Assembly: GCF_034702125.1 (NCBI RefSeq)
Contig: NC_085873.1
Location: 51,976,180 to 52,040,179, forward strand
Length of the DNA stretch: 64,000 nucleotides
Origin: Engraulis encrasicolus
Taxonomy: Eukaryota; Chordata; Actinopteri; Clupeiformes; Engraulidae
Reading direction: 5' to 3'
In this document: positions 58,645-64,000 of the stretch, piece by piece
How the letters are laid out: the number at the start of each line of letters is the position of its first letter
Numbering within the stretch: the stretch's first letter is position 1
Made by a program: the position numbers and the translations under genes
The notes under the pieces: generated by a model
The model's input: the letters and a program-made list of their open reading frames with translations, nothing else
What the model was told of the DNA's origin: nothing
Databases searched by the model: none

Positions 58645-58812
58645 TTCAAGACCCAAAATTGATGCATTAATGACATTTGAAAATTGTCAAACATTGCTTT
58701 TCTGACTCTTTAGGGTCTAAGGATTCCAAAAATGTAAAGTTTTACAAATCCCCACAAAAATTGAACGAACGCATATATCTAAACATAGTGTACCTGACTA
58801 TATGGCAATATG
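58645..58812 (-). repeat. Fragment of the 17150 element family, D
   Basis: On the minus strand: CATATAGTCAGGTACACT, CGTTCAATTTTTGTGGGGAT, TTGTAAAACTTTACATTTTT, GGAATCCTTAGACCC and CAATGTTTGACAATTTTC. The same order of blocks occurs at 55113 and, more distantly, at 17156 and 26880. Confidence 0.6.
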
Positions 58813-59133
58813 CTAGTGTTACATGGATAACTTGTTACATGGGTTTCTTGCCATTCTCTATGGTTTAAACTGTGCTACATATGGTACTGTTTTCTCTGCA
58901 CTTTGAGGCCAACCTCTTTCTTGTTTTCCTTTCAATGAAAAACAGTCCAAATATATCACTTTGATAACGACAAACGGAGATAATGACCCATGGAGACAAA
59001 TGACAATAGATCGTTCTCCCTTCTTGGCCTCTTTCCTGGTGTCCAATCACATTCAAATCCAAATTTCTTCAGGAGTACACTGCTTCACTCTCTCTTTTTA
59101 CCCGTGAGTTTTCATTTCATTTCAGCTGTTCAG

Positions 59134-59313
59134 GGGTCCGTATCTCGAAAGCGTCTTTGCTAACGACGGTAGCAACGACCTTCGTAAGAGCGATTCAACT
59201 CTCTCTCGACAGCGACGCTTACCACTAAATCCAAGGGAATGGTGTTACGTCTTGAGACGATCTTAAGGCAGTCTTAAGACGGTTAGCAACGACAAGAATC
59301 AAGAAACGGACTC
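59134..59313. mobile_element. MITE, 180 bp, 8-bp duplication CTGTTCAG
   Basis: A perfect CTGTTCAG direct repeat lies at 59126-59133 and 59314-59321. Ends GGGTCCGT and ACGGACTC are inverted with one mismatch. The interior has CGAAAGCGTC, TTGCTAACGACG and GTTAGCAACGAC, and TAAGACG repeats. Consistent with hAT-type insertion. Confidence 0.82.
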
Positions 59314-59495
59314 CTGTTCAGCCTTGTGTCAATGGTGGTCCACATTTAATAATGTAGTGATTTTTATTATTTTATTTTAGCAGTATTAAGAAATTCTCTG
59401 CATTTATACATGTATTATTGAAAATATACAATTTGCTAAAAGTGTAACCTTTAGTTAGGATTTTCTTGTTTTCTATAATTCTGGTTATACTCTGT

Positions 59496-59541
<46 letters not shown>

Positions 59542-60650
59542 TTTGCTCTATGAGTTATGTGACATCTCTGTACCACAAGGAAAACATCTCTGCCTAGGTC
59601 GTCCTGTTTGGGGTACCACTTTGCTGAACTATGACCTTGGATGTTTAGGCTACGTGGAAACTATGAAATCTGTAACCATCTTTGTGAGTGCAAGACCCCC
59701 GAGCTGCTTTCAGATTTTAAATGCTACCTCTGTTTCTGTGTGTGTTCTTTCAGGTCAATTTGATAAGGTAATACAGTGAAATTGTTAAGGTGATATGTGA
59801 AATTATTCACAAGCAGTTTTTGATGTCGGCTCAAGCACTTTGTGTTAATCCGCCATGATTACTCTGGCTCAGGAAGATCGGGATATTGCTGGGAGTAAAA
59901 CACTGTTACAGCTTTGCCTGAGGTGCCTCTACATTTTATACTCTTGTAGCCTTTTACTGTCCTTCTGTTAACCAGGTGGTGAAAATCACTTTTGTTGGGC
60001 TACGATTTTACAAACCCTACAAGGCGGCACGCAAAACAATGGTGGGGCAGTTTGTCTTAATGAATAACAAGGCCGATGAGGTACAGTAAACAGTTGTTCC
60101 CGTTAAAAATGGTTGAATGACTGTAATGATACAATGGCCTTTTATGGAGTAGCTCGGTCATGAAGCTCAATTATTTGGACATGAGCTGAACAACAGCAAT
60201 CAACATATGTAAAGTGTTGCTGGTATGCTTTTCCTTTTGAGTTTAAAAGGGATCTGTAGGGATTGATATTTTCACTGACTTATTACAAAAATGTTCTCCA
60301 CCAGAGAAGGCCTCTTGCCTGAAATAAAGCCAGCTAAAAACATGGAGCATTTGGTGAACAAATTGTTCCATTTAACCAGGCTAAGTGGTTGACGCTCTGA
60401 AAAGCTATGTTTAACTCTGCTGAAACATTATAGTACATGAACCTGCACAGGATTTAGACGTGAGAACACAAGTTCACTCCCAAAGAGGCAAAACAAGCTT
60501 GCCGTTTTATTGACTGGAACATAATTTGTGTGAATAGGGGCAGCAGTGAGTGCAGGGGTTGGCTGCAAATGTAATGACATTGTTGGGTATATGATATTGT
60601 TGTGTTGCTTGCAGTGAAGGCAACGCGCAGCACTGCTGAGATTGATCTCG
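59314..60650. other. Unassigned stretch with a short (CT)n
   Basis: (CT)n at about 59500-59540. No gene supported over the rest. Confidence 0.5.
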
Positions 60651-60654
60651 TGGC

Positions 60655-60800
60655 GATGTACCAGGATTGGCATTTCCCGGTGGGCCCCACACGCTTTTGT
60701 GTTTTTTTGTGGGGTTTTTCTTACTTTTATGAAAATATGGGTCCACGAGGTTGCGGGGCGCTCCGGTGCGTTAGTTCTGTGCTGCGTTAGTTCTGTGCCC
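60655..60800 (+). repeat. GGCCTGGACTGG-type repeat, copy 2, left part
   Basis: CCAGGATTGGCATTTCCCGG + TGGGCCCCACAC and GTTAGTTCTGTGCTGC match 9715-9840. The expected right part (AAGCCAAAAGTGCCCGG) appears only at 62042, after two other insertions. Confidence 0.6.
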
Positions 60801-60899
60801 CATAGTGTTGCCATGGCGCCGCATTGTTTGGCTGCCTCTCTGGTAACTCCGTCAAAACCGTGCAATTTTTCATCTCTTCAAACCTACTTAGTCCATATG

Positions 60900-61516
60900 A
60901 AATCTACATTTTGGACAGATATGACGATGTGTTTCTAGACAGCACTTTTTAGTGCTATTTATTGCCGTCTGCATTTTTGTTGACCTTAAATCGAAATCGA
61001 TGTTGTCGGATCACCGCAGCGCAACGGAACTCCATGGAGATCAGAATGCGCATAGCCAATACCGCATACCAACCGGCCCGGCGAGAAAGAACATCATCCC
61101 GACAAGCCTCGCACTACTGTCTACAAGAGGACCGCGGACACCAGATGAGTGTGGAGACCATCACCGTGTATAGCGTGGGGTGATAGCCTGCAGTTCTGCC
61201 ACCCGCGATGTAGTCTCCGTCTCATCTAGCACCATATCCACCCAGGAGCCTCGGACACCGCACAGCTGTCTGCTTTGTAAAGCGATGCGTCCAACTCTCG
61301 CCTCGATCGACAAATCTATGAACAATCTGACACCATGGACATTTTCTATACCTACTACTTATTTCTTTAATATGTGTATTTATGTTGACATTTAATCTAA
61401 TGATTTCTGCACGATGTGGAGTTTTACCAGAACCGTCATTTCACTACAAGCTGTAACCTTGGTTATGGCTTTGTATGTGACAAATAAACTACTCTACTCT
61501 CTACTCTCTACTCTTT
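60900..61516 (+). mobile_element. Retroposon remnant with AATAAA and CTACT tail
   Basis: Ends with TGTATGTGACAAATAAAC followed by CTACTCTACTCTCTACTC repeats. The body (about 61000-61300) is GC-richer than its surroundings. Two overlapping short frames have no recognisable domain. The 3' end type matches the minus-strand ends at 42105 and 62345. The start is uncertain. Confidence 0.5.
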
Positions 61517-61518
61517 AA

Positions 61519-62037
61519 AGGATTTATCCGGAGTTGGAACAAGTTTGCCTGATTGCCGAGTGCGTCGCACCATCAGCTGTGGTTACTCGCTATGGAAATA
61601 ATCATAGCTGATGGTGCGACGCACTCTGCAATCTACTTGGTGGGCTTTAGTGTCAAATAGTTGTCTTGACCGTAATTTAGATATTCTCAAGGTAGTAGCT
61701 TCACAAAACACATTCTGCAGACCTTTCAAGAATACATGAAGGACTTTGGACACTTTGGTTTATGTGTGGATACCCTCAACATATTACGAGGTAAGTGTGA
61801 CGTTGTTTTGAGCTGTGCAAGACTTTAAAATGTTGTGTTTTTGAAATGTGTGTAACCGCCGAAAAACGATGCCCGCATCTTTCATATTGCATAGCTGATA
61901 TGGCTAACGAGGCTAACGTGATATTATCAAACTTTCTCAAAACGCATCCTTTTGCCTTGATTTTGCTCTAGAGTGACTGTATTTCATCCCAAACATGCAA
62001 AAATCAGGCAAACTTGTTCCAACTCCGGATAAATCCT
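61519..62037. mobile_element. TTAA-flanked element, perfect 36-bp inverted repeats
   Basis: The first 36 bases (AGGATTTATCCGGAGTTGG...) are mirrored without mismatch at the right end, and TTAA lies on both sides (61515-61518 and 62038-62041). A subterminal hairpin (61558-61628) pairs GAGTGCGTCGCACCATCAGC with its complement. A TTAA duplication is typical of piggyBac and Kolobok elements. At 519 bp without a transposase frame it is non-autonomous. Perfect inverted repeats suggest recent activity. Confidence 0.94.
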
Positions 62038-62041
62038 TTAA

Positions 62042-62135
62042 GCCAAAAGTGCCCGGTCCCTATTTCTCCCCCATGAGGGGCCCCTTTAAGCTAGAAGTGC
62101 CCGGCCCCTATTTCTCCTCCAGTCCAGCCCTGGTG
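62042..62135 (+). repeat. GGCCTGGACTGG-type repeat, copy 2, right part
   Basis: Two near copies of a CTTTAAGCCAAAAGTGCCCGG...TATTTCTCC block, ending CCAGTCCAGCCCTGG. It matches 9855-9912. Confidence 0.65.
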
Positions 62136-62344
62136 CTCCACTAGGGACCCTGCTCGCTGCTCGTCTCCCTGATAAGAGCTCTGGAGCCACTCTGGCTGGC
62201 CGGTGATGAGATCAGTGCTGGTGGTAATGTGGTTAGCTTTGCCTATTTAAAAAGTACACAATCACAGTAGACACCCCGTATACTGATACAGTATTACAAC
62301 ACATGCACTCTGGTTAACACCATACTTTTTTATAGTTTAGGCCT

Positions 62345-62580
62345 ACATGCTTGTTCAAGGTCAAGGTAAACTTTATTATCGCCTGGGGGAGACTCAAGTG
62401 GCCAATATTGCACATCTCCCCAAGACATACTATACGTAAACATATAGATAGACAATAGAGACTGGACATACCACATTAAGATAAATAGGGAATAAAACAT
62501 GTGAGAGACAAAACAATTGGAGATAAAACGAGAAGATCTCACATTACAGTACAAAACAGGCACAAGGAACATCAGCCCAA
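62345..62580 (-). repeat. Retroposon 3' end, minus strand, copy 2
   Basis: On the minus strand it ends CCCCCAGGCGATAATAAAGT + TTACCTTGACCTTGAAC, a polyadenylation signal with a short simple tail. No coding sequence remains. Confidence 0.5.
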
Positions 62581-63315
62581 AATTGACTATATGGTGAGGT
62601 CAGACTGTAGAAATAACCACCAAATCCCGCTGTAATTGGCTCAAATTCACACTTCTCATCTCTCAGTGACTCATTTGGTCAGAGATCGTCTTTCCTCTTC
62701 TGAGGGAGTGCCACTTCTAATGACTAATTAATCAAATCTTGGCTCTTTTACCGCTGCAGTGCCGAGGAAAGTAATCTGCATCCTTTGGGGCTCTGATGTA
62801 AATGCTTCAGCGCAGGCTGAGGGCTAATAAATCATTAGCAGGTGATCCATGCAAGGACAAAGCTGACCGTGCGTGTGGTGTGGGGTCCTGGGGGATCCAT
62901 TAGGAACAACAACAAAGTGCTGTTATAATTTATTCATGTTCCGGGGAGTGGGGTGAGGAGTAGACTATGGACCATTTCTGCCATGAGAAGCCAAGTGAGC
63001 CTTAGTTCTAGAGTATTGTGTTTCGCCATCCTTTTCTGTCCTCCTCGGATATGAAAAAAATCAGCGGGACACAAAGCACTTGTTGGCTGCATTATGCACA
63101 ATGCTGGATGCCAGTGTAACGGAGGCTAACTAGCAGAAGAAAAAAAAAAGGCTGCAGCGTTCACGTGGTAAAACTGGTGGTGGTTTGAAGGTGCTCTTTG
63201 GCCAATACGTAGAAAATATCAAAAAAAAGGCAGGACACCAAGGCACTCTTCTTAGATAAAACCGCTTTATTACAAAGACTAGTTCATGTTTGAACTTAAA
63301 TAATTAAAAATACTG
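62581..63315. other. Unassigned non-coding stretch
   Basis: A-run at 63140-63150. No gene or element that I can support. Confidence 0.5.
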
Positions 63316-63316
63316 G

Positions 63317-63510
63317 GTAACACTTTATTTTAGGGATACATCTATTAGCACTAATACATACAATATTAATGCCTGTGTAAGTAACTTGTAAGGCATGTAC
63401 AAAGCAAAATAAGACAGTTGTTAAGCATGTATTCACAAATGTCTTGTTCATGCCCAATTAGGGATGTATTACTAATATAACCTTAGTAAGGACCAGTAAG
63501 CCTATATTTC
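63317..63510 (+). mobile_element. GGTAACACTTTA-family MITE, copy 2 (right end missing)
   Basis: The first roughly 190 bp align closely with 15913-16105 (GGTAACACTTTATTTTAGGG, TTAGCACTAATACATACAAT, TTGTAAGGCATGTACAAAGC). The mirrored right arm is absent. The rest of the window (63511-64000) is unassigned. Confidence 0.85.
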
Positions 63511-64000
63511 TATTTATTAGTAGTAAGTGGCAGAATACAATGTGTATAAGCTCCCGACACACTGTGTGAACAAACCCTGAACAGTGTGAAAACAGATGCA
63601 GAATAAGGGTCCCTATTCTAAAGTGATGCATTGGTCAGCCCAGATGGCTCAGGGCCTCTGCACTACCAAAGTCCTAGGGCCCCCACACCACCCAGGCCTG
63701 CACTACCTAGCCCCTCCGGTCTACAAAGTGTAAGGGTATATCAAATAATTAACACTTACCCAGCTGAGTCATCTAGTTTTCTCTTGTTCATATCAATGAG
63801 AGGGAGGTAACAAGAGCCTATATATAGCAAGGCTTGAACGTACACTTGTCAATGGCGGTGGGTTGGTGAGATGTAATTTTTTTTCATGTACCACTGAGTT
63901 TTAATTGTAAAAAAAACCCAAAATAAATGCAGGAGATTAGAATAATAGTTTTGAAGCAAAGCTAAACTACTCTTTTGTGATAATTAAGTGAATGTTTGAG

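Noticed and set aside
60428..60865. 145-codon minus-strand frame
   Set aside because: No domain, and it overlaps a degenerate repeat at one end.

Overview
The window is teleost-like vertebrate genomic DNA that is almost entirely repetitive. I found no exon or transcript of a single-copy host gene. The fish-like signs are dense (CA)n/(TG)n and (GA)n/(CT)n microsatellites, many short non-autonomous DNA transposons with hAT-type 8-bp target duplications, a tRNA-derived SINE, and fish-type L1, Tx1-like L1 and L2 non-LTR retrotransposons. I cannot name the species. One 100-N assembly gap lies at 40553-40652 and a single N at 37.

Layout. 1-9.5 kb: (TG)n; a 38/35-bp minisatellite broken by an insert; (CA)n; hAT-type MITEs, including one that inserted into another copy of its own family; a 39-bp minisatellite; an AT-flanked element with a THAP-like remnant, sitting in a third tandem repeat; a hairpin; and a SINE with 17-bp target duplications. 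9.5-16.8 kb: degenerate repeats, (CT)n and (GA)n tracts, a short tandem array, a 39-bp minisatellite, a 560-bp TTC tract and a long-inverted-repeat MITE. 17.15-26.9 kb: the most structured part. Two copies of an unclassified repeat, with remnants of a Cys/His-rich protein, lie head to head as a near-palindrome. One arm is interrupted by a full-length 6.44-kb L1 with a 16-bp target duplication. 27-30.2 kb: a 12-bp array and a 41/30-bp minisatellite split by a 1.2-kb hAT element. 30.2-36 kb: a nearly complete minus-strand L2 whose uninterrupted site survives in the neighbouring tandem duplicate; it carries a later hAT insertion. 36-40 kb: further repeats, including a 597-bp dimer inside a 42-bp minisatellite and a MITE with long inverted repeats. 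40-47.6 kb: a Tx1-like LINE fragment cut by the gap, then MITEs and retroposon tails. 47.7-48.95 kb: a minisatellite of about 39 units of 32 bp. 49-64 kb: more MITEs (three with convincing target duplications or a perfect inverted repeat), microsatellites and unassigned DNA.

How the parts relate. The coding content is retrotransposon machinery. The L1 has ORF1 (coiled coil, RRM-like and C-terminal domains) and ORF2 (endonuclease, reverse transcriptase, zinc knuckle), with one in-frame stop. The L2 has ORF1 (coiled coil and SGNH-esterase-like domain) and ORF2 (endonuclease and reverse transcriptase), with one frameshift and one DNA-transposon insertion. Both look recently inserted but now defective as read here. 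Target duplications and empty sites give relative insertion orders at several loci.
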